64,000 nt of DNA from Lysobacter capsici. Lineage in GTDB: Bacteria; Pseudomonadota; Gammaproteobacteria; Xanthomonadales; Xanthomonadaceae. Position 1 is the stretch's first letter. Every line of letters starts with the position of its first letter. The position numbers and the translations under genes are program-made. Below the pieces are notes generated by a model, which saw only the letters and a list, made by a program, of their open reading frames with translations, was not told where the DNA came from and searched no databases. Shown one piece after another: positions 44,323-53,160 of the stretch. The DNA lies in NCBI RefSeq assembly GCF_014779555.2, contig NZ_CP094357.1, positions 6,076,001-6,140,000 of the forward strand. Direction: 5' to 3'.

Positions 44323-45042
44323 TCAGCCCCGCGCGCGCAGGCAACAGGCGATCGAACGCACGCCGCCGTCTTCGAAGGCGATATCGACCTCGAAGGCCTG
44401 CCCGGCCCGCACCGTCGGCGACAGATCGGCTGCGGCCAGGAAGCGCAGGCGGCCCTCGTCGACCCGCGCCAGGCGCATCGCCTCGAAGCCGAAGAACGCC
44501 CGCACCTGCGGGTATAGCGCCTTGTACAAGGCCTCCTTGGCCGAAAACGCCGCGGCCAGTCCGGCCACCGCATCGTCGAAGCCGGCCTCGATCACCGCCT
44601 GTTCGGCCACATCGACCACCACGCCGCGGATCTCGCCGGCCAGGCGCGCGTCGATCCGCGATTCGATGTCGATGCCCAGGCCGATCACGTGCGGATCGGC
44701 GCTGGCGAGGCAGACCGCGCGATCGCCGGCGTGCGAGATCGAGGCGATCGCGCCGGCCGGCCAAAGCGGTTCGCGGTCCGGTCCGATCGCGATATCGGCA
44801 GAGGCGATCCCCAGCCGCGCCAACGCGCGCCGCGCGCACAGCCGGCCGGCGAGGAATTCGCCGCGCCGCTTGGCCACCGCGCGCGCCAGCTGCGGCGGCA
44901 GGCGCAGGCCATGGTCGGGGTACAGCGCATCGTCGTAGGCCTCGAGGCGGAAGCGGCAGGCGTAGCCGGTCAGCGGCTGGCCCTGGGCCTGCGCGTCGAA
45001 GGGCGCGGCGTCGTGGATGAAAGCGTTGCGGCCCAACGGCAT
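44323..45042 (-). CDS. 4'-phosphopantetheinyl transferase (EntD type)
   Basis: A 239-residue enzyme that attaches the pantetheine arm of CoA to carrier proteins of polyketide or peptide synthetases. The EntD-like N-terminal block shows RRGEFLAGRLCARRALARLG and the SISHAGDRAVCLA region. Catalytic motifs are GLGIDIES with Asp125 and Glu127, and FSAKEALYKALYP with Glu170 and Lys174. It is the first gene of the run that continues with pabAB, 84 bases downstream. No synthetase genes are in the window, so it may serve a distant cluster. Confidence 0.94.
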   Translation of the reverse strand: MPLGRNAFIHDAAPFDAQAQGQPLTGYACRFRLEAYDDALYPDHGLRLPPQLARAVAKRRGEFLAGRLCARRALARLGIASADIAIGPDREPLWPAGAIASISHAGDRAVCLASADPHVIGLGIDIESRIDARLAGEIRGVVVDVAEQAVIEAGFDDAVAGLAAAFSAKEALYKALYPQVRAFFGFEAMRLARVDEGRLRFLAAADLSPTVRAGQAFEVDIAFEDGGVRSIACCLRARG

Positions 45043-45233
45043 GCGCTCAGGCCCTTGCGTCGCGCGGCGGCGCGGCGGTCATCGCAGCGATATGGCAGGC
45101 GGGCGAGTGCGGGCGACGCGGTGAACGCATGGACGGTCCGTTACGAAGATTGGGTGCGATGCGGGGTGCAGTCTCGGATATATCGCTGGATACGAGCCCG
45201 CTGCCTTGGCTCATGGTATCGGCTCGCGACGCA

Positions 45234-45257
45234 GACGGCCCGCCGAAGCGGGCCGTC
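45234..45257 (-). terminator. Hairpin after the first M4 protease gene
   Basis: A 10-bp perfect stem GACGGCCCGC/GCGGGCCGTC with a CGAA loop, about 60 bases beyond the protease stop on the minus strand. No strong T run follows, but the same hairpin form recurs beyond the second protease. Confidence 0.7.
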
Positions 45258-45318
45258 GCAAGGCGCGGCGGCATCGCGCCGCCGCGCACTTAGGTGAAAC
45301 CGACGCTCGGTACGCGAC

Positions 45319-46977
45319 TTAGTTGACGCTGGCCGCGCTCCACGCCCGCGCGATCGTGGTCTGCTCCGGCGAACCGGCGCCGTACAGCTCGGCCGCGGCG
45401 GCCAGGGTCGCCGCGCGCGCCTGCGGGTAGGTCGTGCTGGAGGTGAACTTGGTGGTCAGCGCGCGATACCAGATCTTGCCGAACTTGTCGCGGCCGATGC
45501 CGACGATGCCGGTGTCGCCGTTGCACACCAGCTGCGCCGGGGTCAGCGTGGTGCCGGCCGGCGTTACCGCGCCTTCGATCGCCAGATAGGCCATGCGGTT
45601 GGCGACGCCGGAAGTGTAGTGCGGGTCGTGAATGCCGCCGGCCGCCAGGTTCGGATCGAACCCGCTGCCGCCGATGTAGCAGTTGAACGACTTGCCGTCG
45701 GCGCCCTGGTTGTACATGTCGCGGAACGCCAGCCCGCCGGTACGCATGATCTCGCCGATGCGGTAGTCGCCCGGGTCGTTGGGGTGGTTGGCGTAGAACT
45801 CGACCAGGGTGCCGAGGATGTCGGAATTGGCTTCGTTCAAGCCGCCGGCATCGCCCGAGTAGGCCAGGTTCGCGGTCGCCGCGTTGACCCCGTGCGACAT
45901 CTCGTGGCCGGCCACGTCGATGCCGACGATCGGGCCGTAACCGCGGCTGGCGTCGCCGTCGCCGTAGAACATCACCTTGGTCAGGGCGAAATAAGCCGCG
46001 TTGACCCCGGTGGTGCCGCCGGTGGAGGTCTTGAAGTTGGTGTGGGCGTAGCTGTTGATGCCCTTGTTGTCGTTGTACAGGCCCAGGCGGCCATGGACGT
46101 TCTTGAAATAGTCCCAGGTCGCGCCGACGCCGTAGTGGATGTCGGTGGCGACGGTGGCGCGATCGCTGAGGGTGTTGTTGCCCCAGGTGTTGTCGGCATC
46201 GGTGAACAAGGTCGCGCCCAGGGTCGCGCCGAGGATGTCGAACAGGTTGGAGATCGCCGCGCCCTTGGCGTCGTAGACCTTGCCGTTGCCGCGGGTGGTG
46301 TCGATCAGGTCGAACTTGGTCGCGCTCTTCTGATCGGTCGGCAGGCTCAGGTCGCCGTAGTAGAACGACTTGCCGGTGCCGATCGCGGCCGCGGTCTGCA
46401 ACTGATCCTGCACGTCGAGCACGCGGCCATCGCTGGCGTTGACGTAATAGGTGACGAAGCCGGAGTGCTGTTCGGTTTCGTCGCCTTGGACGGTGACCTC
46501 GTAGGCGAGCACCGGCGTGGCGCCGCGCGCATACACCACCAGTTCGTTGCCGTGGATCTTGCCGACCCGGCCGTTGAAGCGCGCGCCGGCTTCGATCGCG
46601 GCCTGGTCCTTGCCGATCACGCGCGCGCTCAGCGACGGACGCTGCGCGCTGCGCAGGCTCAGCTGCGCGGACTTGAGTTCGCCGCGCCGCGAGGTCACCA
46701 CCACGTCGCCGCCGATCACGCGCAGGCCTTGATAGCTGCGGGCGAAACGCGCGTGCTGGGTGCCGTCGCGGTCGATCACCACATCGCGCGCTTCGAAACT
46801 GTCCGCGGCGCTGGCCCGCAGCAGGCCGGCGTTGCCGGCGATCAGGCCGCGCGCCTGCGCGGTCGCGGCATCCCTGGCGGCGGGGCCGGCCTCGGCGGCG
46901 TGGGCGAGCGGCGCCATCAGCAGCGTCGCGGCGATGGCGAGATAGAGTCCTTCCTGTTTGAACCGTCGGGTAGTCAT
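45319..46977 (-). CDS. Secreted M4 family metalloprotease, copy 1
   Basis: A 552-residue thermolysin-family zinc protease. AAGGA precedes the ATG. The signal peptide ends near residue 27 (LLMAPLAHA). An FTP/PepSY propeptide follows (GLRVIGGDVVVTSRRGELKSAQLSL, PVLAYEVTVQG). The catalytic domain has the zinc site His358-Glu359...His362 in VAGHEMSHGVNA and Glu382 in GLNEANSDILGTLVEF, exactly 24 residues after the first His as in thermolysin. The active-site His region is HYTSGVANRMAYL. The mature enzyme should be extracellular. A close paralogue lies 970 bases away on the same strand. Confidence 0.95.
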   Translation of the reverse strand: MTTRRFKQEGLYLAIAATLLMAPLAHAAEAGPAARDAATAQARGLIAGNAGLLRASAADSFEARDVVIDRDGTQHARFARSYQGLRVIGGDVVVTSRRGELKSAQLSLRSAQRPSLSARVIGKDQAAIEAGARFNGRVGKIHGNELVVYARGATPVLAYEVTVQGDETEQHSGFVTYYVNASDGRVLDVQDQLQTAAAIGTGKSFYYGDLSLPTDQKSATKFDLIDTTRGNGKVYDAKGAAISNLFDILGATLGATLFTDADNTWGNNTLSDRATVATDIHYGVGATWDYFKNVHGRLGLYNDNKGINSYAHTNFKTSTGGTTGVNAAYFALTKVMFYGDGDASRGYGPIVGIDVAGHEMSHGVNAATANLAYSGDAGGLNEANSDILGTLVEFYANHPNDPGDYRIGEIMRTGGLAFRDMYNQGADGKSFNCYIGGSGFDPNLAAGGIHDPHYTSGVANRMAYLAIEGAVTPAGTTLTPAQLVCNGDTGIVGIGRDKFGKIWYRALTTKFTSSTTYPQARAATLAAAAELYGAGSPEQTTIARAWSAASVN

Positions 46978-47309
46978 GGCGTCCTTACTCCTTGGCCTTG
47001 GGTCGCTACGGCCCGGCGCAGCGCCGGGTCCGGTTCCGATATTCGGCATATTTCAGGTGCCATGACGCACCATTCAGGGGGTGGATCACGGCAAAACTGC
47101 GCAGCCGTTCGGAGTTCGTGCTTTTGCCGGACTCGCCGCCGCCGGCTTGCCACCCGCGACGCGCGGTGATCTAAAGTGAGCCGTCGCATGCGCGGCCCGG
47201 CCGGTCCGGCCGCCGTGGCCTGCGATGCGATACGCGCCGGGTCGGACGCTCGCGTCCGGGAATTCGCCGGCGCGCCTTCCTGATGAACGGACTCGACACA
47301 GGTGCCTGG
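46978..47309. other. Divergent promoter region between the first M4 protease and a secreted protein gene
   Basis: About 330 bases with no credible gene. It should contain the protease promoter and that of the small secreted protein on the other strand. I see no clear promoter motif; a CATTCAGGGGG run near 47069 stands out only weakly. Confidence 0.35.
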
Positions 47310-47819
47310 ATGAGAACGATCTTTTGCGTGGTCTTGTGTCTGCTCAGCGGCCCGAGCCTGGCCGGCGGCGAGATCGTTCCCACCGACGATCCGGGCAGCG
47401 ACTGCGTCGCGGCCACGATCGCCACCCGGCGCAGCGCGGCCAATCGCAAGTACGACGAGGCCTACTGCGCGGTCAACAAGGATCCCGCCGCGTATCGCAC
47501 CTGCCTGAACAACGGCGCGGCGAACCCGACGATTGCGTTCTTCACCGACCGCTGCGGCGACGCCGAGGACGGCGCCTACGTCAGCTTCAACGGCCAGACC
47601 CATCGGGTACGGCGCAAGTCCGAATCGCCGCACCCTCTGGTGCGCTACGCCGGCACCTACACGGGCGAGGGCGTGAGCGTGCGCGTGGTGCCCGGCAAGC
47701 TGATCGAGCGTTTCGTCGAAGACGGCGAAGTGCTGGGCGTTACCCACTCGGTCGATGTCTTCATCACCCGGGGCGGCGAGACCGTGAAGATCCCGGCGAT
47801 CTACGACGACCGGCGCTGA
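47310..47819 (+). CDS. Small secreted protein between the two M4 proteases
   Basis: A 169-residue exported protein. The start MRTIFCVVLCLLSGPSLAGG gives a clean signal peptide and is preferred to an ATG nine codons upstream that has no ribosome-binding site. The mature part contains four cysteines: GSDCVAATI, EAYCAVNK, YRTCLNNG and TDRCGDAED, with the remainder beta-rich (VRVVPGKLIERFVEDGEVLGVTHSVDVFI). I do not recognise a family. Being placed between two secreted metalloproteases on the opposite strand, it could be a protease inhibitor or unrelated; this is speculation. Confidence 0.75.
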   Translation: MRTIFCVVLCLLSGPSLAGGEIVPTDDPGSDCVAATIATRRSAANRKYDEAYCAVNKDPAAYRTCLNNGAANPTIAFFTDRCGDAEDGAYVSFNGQTHRVRRKSESPHPLVRYAGTYTGEGVSVRVVPGKLIERFVEDGEVLGVTHSVDVFITRGGETVKIPAIYDDRR

Positions 47820-47858
47820 CGCGCGACCACGCGACCACACCGCGCCGACGCGAACGAC

Positions 47859-47882
47859 AACGGCCCGCCGAAGCGGGCCGTT
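47859..47882. terminator. Bidirectional hairpin terminator
   Basis: A 10-bp stem AACGGCCCGC/GCGGGCCGTT with a CGAA loop, between the converging secreted-protein gene and the second M4 protease. It is nearly identical to the hairpin at 45234-45257. Confidence 0.75.
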
Positions 47883-47946
47883 GCCATCGCATGCGCCGCA
47901 TGAGCGGCGCAGCGTGTAGCGATGCAGCTTGAAGCGATGCGGCCGA

Positions 47947-49590
47947 TCAGTTGACCTTGACCGCGCTCCAGGCCCGCGCCACCGCGTTCTGCTCGGGCGA
48001 ACCGTTGCCGTACAGCTCGCCCGCCGCCGCCAGCGTCGCCGCGCGCGCCTGCGGGTAGGTGGTGTTGGAGGTGAACTTGGCGGTGAGCGCGCGATACCAG
48101 ATCTTGCCGGCCTTGTCGCGGCCGATCCCGGTCATGCCGGCGTCGCCGTTGCAGGCCATCTGCGCGGGGTTCAGACCGGTACCGGCCGGAGCGACCGAAC
48201 CTTCGGCCAGGAAGTAGAAGAACAGGTTGCCCACGCCGGAGGTGTAATGCGGGTTGTGCGCGCCGTCGGACAGGGCGGGATCGAAACCGCCGGCGATGTA
48301 GCAGTTGAACGACTTGCCGTCGGCGGCCTGGTTGTACATGTCGCGGAAGGCCTTGCCGTCGGTGCGCATCTTCTCGCCGATGCGGTAGTCGCCCGGATCG
48401 CTGGCGTTGTTGGCGTAGAACTCGACCAGCGTGCCGATGATGTCGGACGCGGCTTCGTTGAGGCCGCCGGAATCGCCCGAGTACGCTAGCTTGGAGGTCG
48501 CCGCGGTCACGCCGTGGGTCATCTCGTGGCCGGCCACGTCGATGCCGACGATCGGGCCGTAGCCGCGCGCGGCATCGCCGTCGCCGTAGAACATGCTCTT
48601 GACCAGATCCACGTAGGCCGCGTTGGCGCCGCTGTTGGTGCCGCTGGAGGTCTTGAAGTTGGTGTGGGCGTAGCTCTTGATGCCCTTGCCGTCGCCGGCC
48701 AGGCCGGCGCGGCCATGCACGTTCTTGTAGTAATCCCAGGTCACGCCGACGCCGTAGTGGATGTCCACGCCGACGGTCGCGCGATCGCTGGTCGTGTTGT
48801 TGCCCCAGATGTTGTCGGTGTCGGTCATCAAGGTGGCGTTGGACGTCGTCGACAGGATGTCGAACAGGTTGGAGACGGCCGCGCCCTTGGCGTCGTACAC
48901 GCTGCCGCTGCCGCGGGTGGTGTCGATCAGGTCGAACTTGGTCGCGCTCTTCTGATCGGTGGAGATGCTCATGGTGCCGTAGTACAGCGACTTGCCGGTG
49001 CCGGTCGCGGCGGCGGTCTGGATCTGGTCCTGCACGTCGAGCACCTTGCCGCTGGCCGCGTCGACGTAATAGGTCACCAGGCCCGAATGGCGGCTGTTGC
49101 CCTCGCCCTGCACGGTCACCTCATAGGCCAGCACCGGCTTGGCGCCGCGCGCGTAGACCACCGGCTCGTTGCCGCGCACCTGCTCGATGCGGCTGCCGAA
49201 GCGCGCGCCGGCCTCGACCGCGGCATCGTCCTTGCTGATGCGCGGGGTCAGCGACGGACGCTGCTTGCTGCGCAGGGTCAGCAGGGCCGAACGCAACTGG
49301 CCGCGCTGCGACTTGACCACCACGTCGCCGCCGATCACCCGCAGCCCGCGGAAGCTGCGGTCGAAGCGGACGTGCTCGGTGCCGTCGCGGTCGACGATGG
49401 CGTCGCGCGCATTGAAGCTGTCGTCGCTGTTGCCTTGCAACGCGTCGAGATGATTTGCAATCAGACCGCGGGCCTGGTTCATCGCCAAGGCCTTGCCGCT
49501 GTCGGCGGCGTGAACGGCGGGCGCCGCCAGCGCGGCGACCACGGCGAAACTCAGCACGGCGCGCTTGGGCAGATTGGAATGCAATGACAT
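47947..49590 (-). CDS. Secreted M4 family metalloprotease, copy 2
   Basis: A 547-residue paralogue of the protease at 45319. GGGGAAG precedes the ATG. The signal peptide ends near residue 28 (AALAAPAVHA). The propeptide shows GLRVIGGDVVVKSQRGQLRSALLTL. The zinc site is His355-Glu356...His359 in VAGHEMTHGVTA and Glu379 in GLNEAASDIIGTLVEF. Long stretches are identical to copy 1 (ATKFDLIDTTRG, SYAHTNFKTS, GYGPIVGIDVAGHEM, QARAATLAAA). One visible difference is LFFYFLAEGSV where copy 1 has RMAYLAIEGAV. The pair arose by duplication; retention of both suggests different substrates or control. Confidence 0.95.
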   Translation of the reverse strand: MSLHSNLPKRAVLSFAVVAALAAPAVHAADSGKALAMNQARGLIANHLDALQGNSDDSFNARDAIVDRDGTEHVRFDRSFRGLRVIGGDVVVKSQRGQLRSALLTLRSKQRPSLTPRISKDDAAVEAGARFGSRIEQVRGNEPVVYARGAKPVLAYEVTVQGEGNSRHSGLVTYYVDAASGKVLDVQDQIQTAAATGTGKSLYYGTMSISTDQKSATKFDLIDTTRGSGSVYDAKGAAVSNLFDILSTTSNATLMTDTDNIWGNNTTSDRATVGVDIHYGVGVTWDYYKNVHGRAGLAGDGKGIKSYAHTNFKTSSGTNSGANAAYVDLVKSMFYGDGDAARGYGPIVGIDVAGHEMTHGVTAATSKLAYSGDSGGLNEAASDIIGTLVEFYANNASDPGDYRIGEKMRTDGKAFRDMYNQAADGKSFNCYIAGGFDPALSDGAHNPHYTSGVGNLFFYFLAEGSVAPAGTGLNPAQMACNGDAGMTGIGRDKAGKIWYRALTAKFTSNTTYPQARAATLAAAGELYGNGSPEQNAVARAWSAVKVN

Positions 49591-49987
49591 ACGTGACTTC
49601 CCCTAAATGACATCGAAAGCCGAACGGATCGGCGGCGGACAGCGGCGGTGGCGTCGGCGCTGTGCGCATCCTCGATCGATAACGCAAGCCGCGGCATGCG
49701 TGAGCGAGGGGAAATCGGGGGTAAAAATGTGCGGCTACGCAGAGTTTCGCGAACTCTTGCAAGCGATGCATTTCGTTTGTGTACGAAGTATGTCCATGCC
49801 GCGACCACGGGCCGCGATCGTTCGTACTTGAGCGTATGGACGCATCGATGTGCATGCGCCGTCACTGCGATGTGACACCGATCGCGCGGATGGATCGACG
49901 CCATCCGGCGACGCGGGATCGGGCCGCATGCCTGAACTTATCCGAGCAACCCGCAGCGCGCGGCGCGCGCGATGCGGGCGATCGCGA
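49591..49987. other. Region upstream of the second M4 protease
   Basis: About 400 bases between the protease start and the 3' end of the ATP-grasp gene. No credible gene: the open frames on both strands lack start signals. It should contain the protease promoter. Confidence 0.35.
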
Positions 49988-51181
49988 TCAGTCTTCGACG
50001 ATCGCGTGCGGCATGAAGCGCGAGGTGTCCTGGGTGATCGGACTGGCGTCTTCGCGGATGCCCATGCCGGCGGCCTGGTCGGCGACGACCCAGCTGCCGA
50101 TCAACGGATAATTCGCCGCGCCGTCGTCGCCGTCGAAACGCGGCAACGGATGGTGCGCCTGACGGATGGTCGGGCCGTCCTGATACGGGCCGTCGCTGCG
50201 CAGGCGTTCGCCGCTGGCGCTGACCAGTTCGATGTTGGCGCCTTCGCGCGAGAACAGCGGCTTGCGCACCCAGCCCGCGGCGAGCTCGGCGGTTTGCGCG
50301 GCGGCGTCCTCGAAATGCGCTTCGAGCAGATTCGGATGATCGCGATGGCGTTCCCACAGCAAGGGCAGCACGCCCTTGTTGCTGAGGATCGCCTTCCAGG
50401 CCGGCTCGATCAGCTGCACCTGCGAGGCGGCGAGCTTGGGGCCGTATTCCTCGACGAACATCCATTCCAGCGGATACAGCTTGAACAAGGTCTTGATGAC
50501 GCGGTCGTCGCCGTCGGTGAACCAACCCTCCTTGCTCAGGCCGATGCCTTCGATGCTCAGCTCCAGCGTGTCCACGCCGGCCTGTTCGGCGCAGTCGCGC
50601 AGATAACGCACCGTGCCCTGGTCCTCGACCGAATCCTCGACCGCGGCGAAATGCACCGGCGTGGCGATGCGTTTTTCGCGCGACAAGGTCGCGAAGGTTT
50701 CGATCAGCAGTTCCTGGATGCGGTTGTACTGATCGCTGCCCTCGCCCAAAGCGCCGCGCGCGATGGCCTGCTCCAGCCACAGCCATTGGAAGTACGCCGC
50801 TTCGTACAGCGAGGTCGGCGTGTCGTAATTGAGTTCGTACAGCTTGGCCGGGCCGCGGCCGTCGTAGGCCAGGTCCATGCGCCCGTACAGATGCGGCTCG
50901 CGCTGACGCCACGAGGCGGCGATCCAGTCCCAGTAATCGGTCGGAATCGCCAGCCGGGTCAGCAGTTCTTCCGAACCGACCACTTCATCGACCAGCGCCA
51001 TCGACATGTCGTGCAGCTCCTGGGTGGGCTGCTCGATGTCGTCCTCGATCTGGCGCAGGCCGAAGGCGTAGTACGCCGATTCGTCCCAATACGCTTCGCC
51101 GTCGATGGTGTGGAAGTGGAAACCCAGCGACTGGGCCTGTTCGCGCCAATCCGGGCGCGGGGTCGTGAGGATGCGTTTCAT
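49988..51181 (-). CDS. Glutathionylspermidine synthase-like ATP-grasp protein (YjfC/YgiC type)
   Basis: A 397-residue protein of the glutathionylspermidine synthase preATP-grasp/ATP-grasp family. Typical stretches are WDESAYYAFGLRQIEDDIE, YGRMDLAYDGRGPAKLYELNYDTPTSLYEAAYFQWLWLE, VIKTLFKLYPLEWMFVEEYG, LLPLLWERHRDHPNLLEAHF and WVRKPLFSREGANIEL. The bifunctional enzyme's amidase domain is absent, as in YjfC/YgiC. Probably ligates an amine or amino acid to a peptide or protein; the substrate is not known. It is the last gene of the yjf-like stress cluster, directly downstream of the DUF1190 gene. Confidence 0.93.
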   Translation of the reverse strand: MKRILTTPRPDWREQAQSLGFHFHTIDGEAYWDESAYYAFGLRQIEDDIEQPTQELHDMSMALVDEVVGSEELLTRLAIPTDYWDWIAASWRQREPHLYGRMDLAYDGRGPAKLYELNYDTPTSLYEAAYFQWLWLEQAIARGALGEGSDQYNRIQELLIETFATLSREKRIATPVHFAAVEDSVEDQGTVRYLRDCAEQAGVDTLELSIEGIGLSKEGWFTDGDDRVIKTLFKLYPLEWMFVEEYGPKLAASQVQLIEPAWKAILSNKGVLPLLWERHRDHPNLLEAHFEDAAAQTAELAAGWVRKPLFSREGANIELVSASGERLRSDGPYQDGPTIRQAHHPLPRFDGDDGAANYPLIGSWVVADQAAGMGIREDASPITQDTSRFMPHAIVED

Positions 51182-51269
51182 GCCGCTCCGATGAACACTG
51201 CGATCGCCGCGCGCCGAACGGTTCGGCGCGCGCGAGTACGACCTAGATGGGGCCGACCCCGGGGCCGAA

Positions 51270-51902
51270 TCAACCGCCCCAGCTGCCGCCGCGACTGGAA
51301 CCGCTGCTGCGGCTGCCGCCGAAGCCGCCGCGCGCGGCCGCGCTGGAGCCGAAACCGGCGCGCGAGACGGTCATCGCGCGCGCCGGCAATGCGGTATTGC
51401 CGTACTTGCCGTAGACCGTGCCGCTGCTCTTGCCGACCAGCTCGCCGCCCGGACGCAGATAGCCGCCGCTGCGGTAGTCGCGGTACAGCGGCGACACGCC
51501 GCCGATGCCGTAGTAGCCGCGCGGCTGCATCGCCTGGCTCAGCGCGTAGCCGATCAGGAAGCCCGACATCGAGGGCATGTAGCTGTGGCTGGTGGTGCTG
51601 GCGTTGGCGGCGACCGGCGCGGGCTGGCAGGCGCCGAACTGGTCGTTGCACTCTTTCTCGCTTTCGAAGCGCGGCGCGAGTTTTTCGTGCTCGACCAGCG
51701 CCTGCTGGTAAGCCTTCTCGCATTCGGCCGGCGAGATCTCGGTCTGCGCCGCGCAATCCTCGCGCGAGGTCAGCACCTTGCCGCTGGGTTCGTCGTCGCC
51801 GCAGCCGGTCAACACCGCCGGCACCGACACCGCCATCAACACCAGCCGCAGCTGGCGCGAACGTTTGCTGTTGCGATCGTGGACAGTCATGGCGGCGCTC
51901 AC
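51270..51902 (-). CDS. DUF1190 lipoprotein (YgiB/YjfM-like)
   Basis: A 210-residue protein of the DUF1190 family. The membrane-targeting stretch LRLVLMAVSVPAVLTGCGDD ends in a lipobox (LTGC). The conserved part has REDCAAQTEISPAECEKAYQQALVEHEKLAPRF and ECNDQFGACQ, and the rest is glycine/serine/arginine-rich (SSAAARGGFGGSRSSGSSRGG). The GTG start overlaps the stop of the DUF350 gene by four bases (GTGA); an ATG four codons later is an alternative. It sits between DUF350 and the ATP-grasp gene, as in E. coli yjfLMC. Function unknown. Confidence 0.85.
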   Translation of the reverse strand: MSAAMTVHDRNSKRSRQLRLVLMAVSVPAVLTGCGDDEPSGKVLTSREDCAAQTEISPAECEKAYQQALVEHEKLAPRFESEKECNDQFGACQPAPVAANASTTSHSYMPSMSGFLIGYALSQAMQPRGYYGIGGVSPLYRDYRSGGYLRPGGELVGKSSGTVYGKYGNTALPARAMTVSRAGFGSSAAARGGFGGSRSSGSSRGGSWGG

Positions 51903-52306
51903 GGGGTCATGGCGGCGGCGTTGATCAGGCCGACGCTGACCGATACGCCGGCCGAGAAGATGCCGGCGGCGGTCTGGTTGAGGGTGATCTGCTGCGACAG
52001 CTTGGGCGCGACCAGGCGCGCGAGCAGGAACGCGACCGCCTGCACCACCACCGACACCGCGCCCCAGATCGCCGCGTCGATCAGGCTGACCGAGTTGGAG
52101 ATCGCCGAATGCAACGGCAGGGCCAGGCCGATCAGGGTGCCGGCGAACGCGGTCGCCGCGGCGCTGTTGCCTTCGCGGATCAGGCTCAGCTCGCGGTGCG
52201 GGGTGATCAGCACCAGGGCGAGCGCGGCCAGCACCAGCACGCCGATGCCGATGCCGGCGTAGGCGAGGAAGTTGAGGAAGCTGTGGGCGGTGATCGGGGC
52301 GTCCAT
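51899..52306 (-). CDS. DUF350 membrane protein (YjfL-like)
   Basis: A 135-residue inner-membrane protein with four helices: FLAYAGIGIGVLVLAALALVLI, AAATAFAGTLIGLALPLHSAI, LIDAAIWGAVSVVVQAVAFLLARLV and AAGIFSAGVSVSVGLINAAAM. This is the two-repeat DUF350 pattern. It is coupled to DUF1190 by a four-base overlap and follows the DUF2491 gene by about 60 bases. DUF350 proteins accompany PspA homologues in many bacteria and are thought to act at the membrane; the precise role is not known. Confidence 0.9.
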   Translation of the reverse strand: MDAPITAHSFLNFLAYAGIGIGVLVLAALALVLITPHRELSLIREGNSAAATAFAGTLIGLALPLHSAISNSVSLIDAAIWGAVSVVVQAVAFLLARLVAPKLSQQITLNQTAAGIFSAGVSVSVGLINAAAMTP

Positions 52307-52370
52307 GGAGAGAGTCCTTGCGGCGGAGTGATGCGGTGGAAGCGTTCGCGCTGAAGCAGCGCGCGGGCGC

Positions 52371-53039
52371 TCAGGTGATGTCGAGATCGGCCGTGGTCAG
52401 GTCGATGCCGATCGCATAGGTAACCACGAACTCGCTCGGACCGTAGTCCTCGGCGGTGACCAGCAGGAATTCCTCGCGGTCCAGTTCGGGCACTTCGCGC
52501 CGGTACAGCATGGCGTAGTGGGTCAGGTCGTCGTCGCGGCGCGGCGGGTCGTGGCGGTACAGCACTTCGTCGTAGATCACCGGCGGCGCCTTGCCGCCGG
52601 TGCCGAGCTGGTCGCCGAATTCGCGATACCAGGTGCGCCCGGCGTAGTCGATCCGGTCGGCGCCCAGGTGCGGATGCTCGTGGATGAAACGCTTGAATTC
52701 GGCCTGATTGGCCGGGTTCACGGTTTCCTGGAACACGAACGCCTTGATCCCCTCGACCTGGCCGCTGGCGGTGCTGACCTGCAGATACGCGTCTTCGTCC
52801 AGATAGAAACGGTGCAGCGCGTGGCCGCCGCCCAGGTCGATGTGGCCGTAGCACGGGATGCCCTGGTGGCCTTCGGGCAGGCGCAGCGTCCACGCCTGCG
52901 GATGGGCGCGGAACGGCAGGGTGTCGAACGCGACCCGGCCGTTGATGCGCAGGCCCAGCGGCAATTCGTGCGCGAACGGCAGCGTCGCCGTCTGCGATGT
53001 CTGCTTCTTGCCGCCGAACAATCCGTCCAACCAACCCAT
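52371..53039 (-). CDS. DUF2491 protein (YjfK-like)
   Basis: A 222-residue soluble protein of the DUF2491 family. It begins MGWLDGLFGGKKQ and contains LPFAHELPLGLRINGRVAFDTL, FYLDEDAYLQVS, IKAFVFQETVNPANQAEF and WYREFGDQLGTGG. No membrane segment or signal peptide. Its place between the ion-channel gene and DUF350 matches the order of the E. coli yjfKLMC genes. Function unknown, but constant association with PspA-type genes suggests membrane stress. Confidence 0.9.
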   Translation of the reverse strand: MGWLDGLFGGKKQTSQTATLPFAHELPLGLRINGRVAFDTLPFRAHPQAWTLRLPEGHQGIPCYGHIDLGGGHALHRFYLDEDAYLQVSTASGQVEGIKAFVFQETVNPANQAEFKRFIHEHPHLGADRIDYAGRTWYREFGDQLGTGGKAPPVIYDEVLYRHDPPRRDDDLTHYAMLYRREVPELDREEFLLVTAEDYGPSEFVVTYAIGIDLTTADLDIT

Positions 53040-53160
53040 TGCGTTTACCTCGTCAGGCTTTGAATCGATTCGCTTGCGACCGGTTCGTTATCGATCGACC
53101 CACATTGCATCAGCGTTGCGCCGGAGCGTATTCAATCGGGTCGTACTCCATCGCGCGGCT

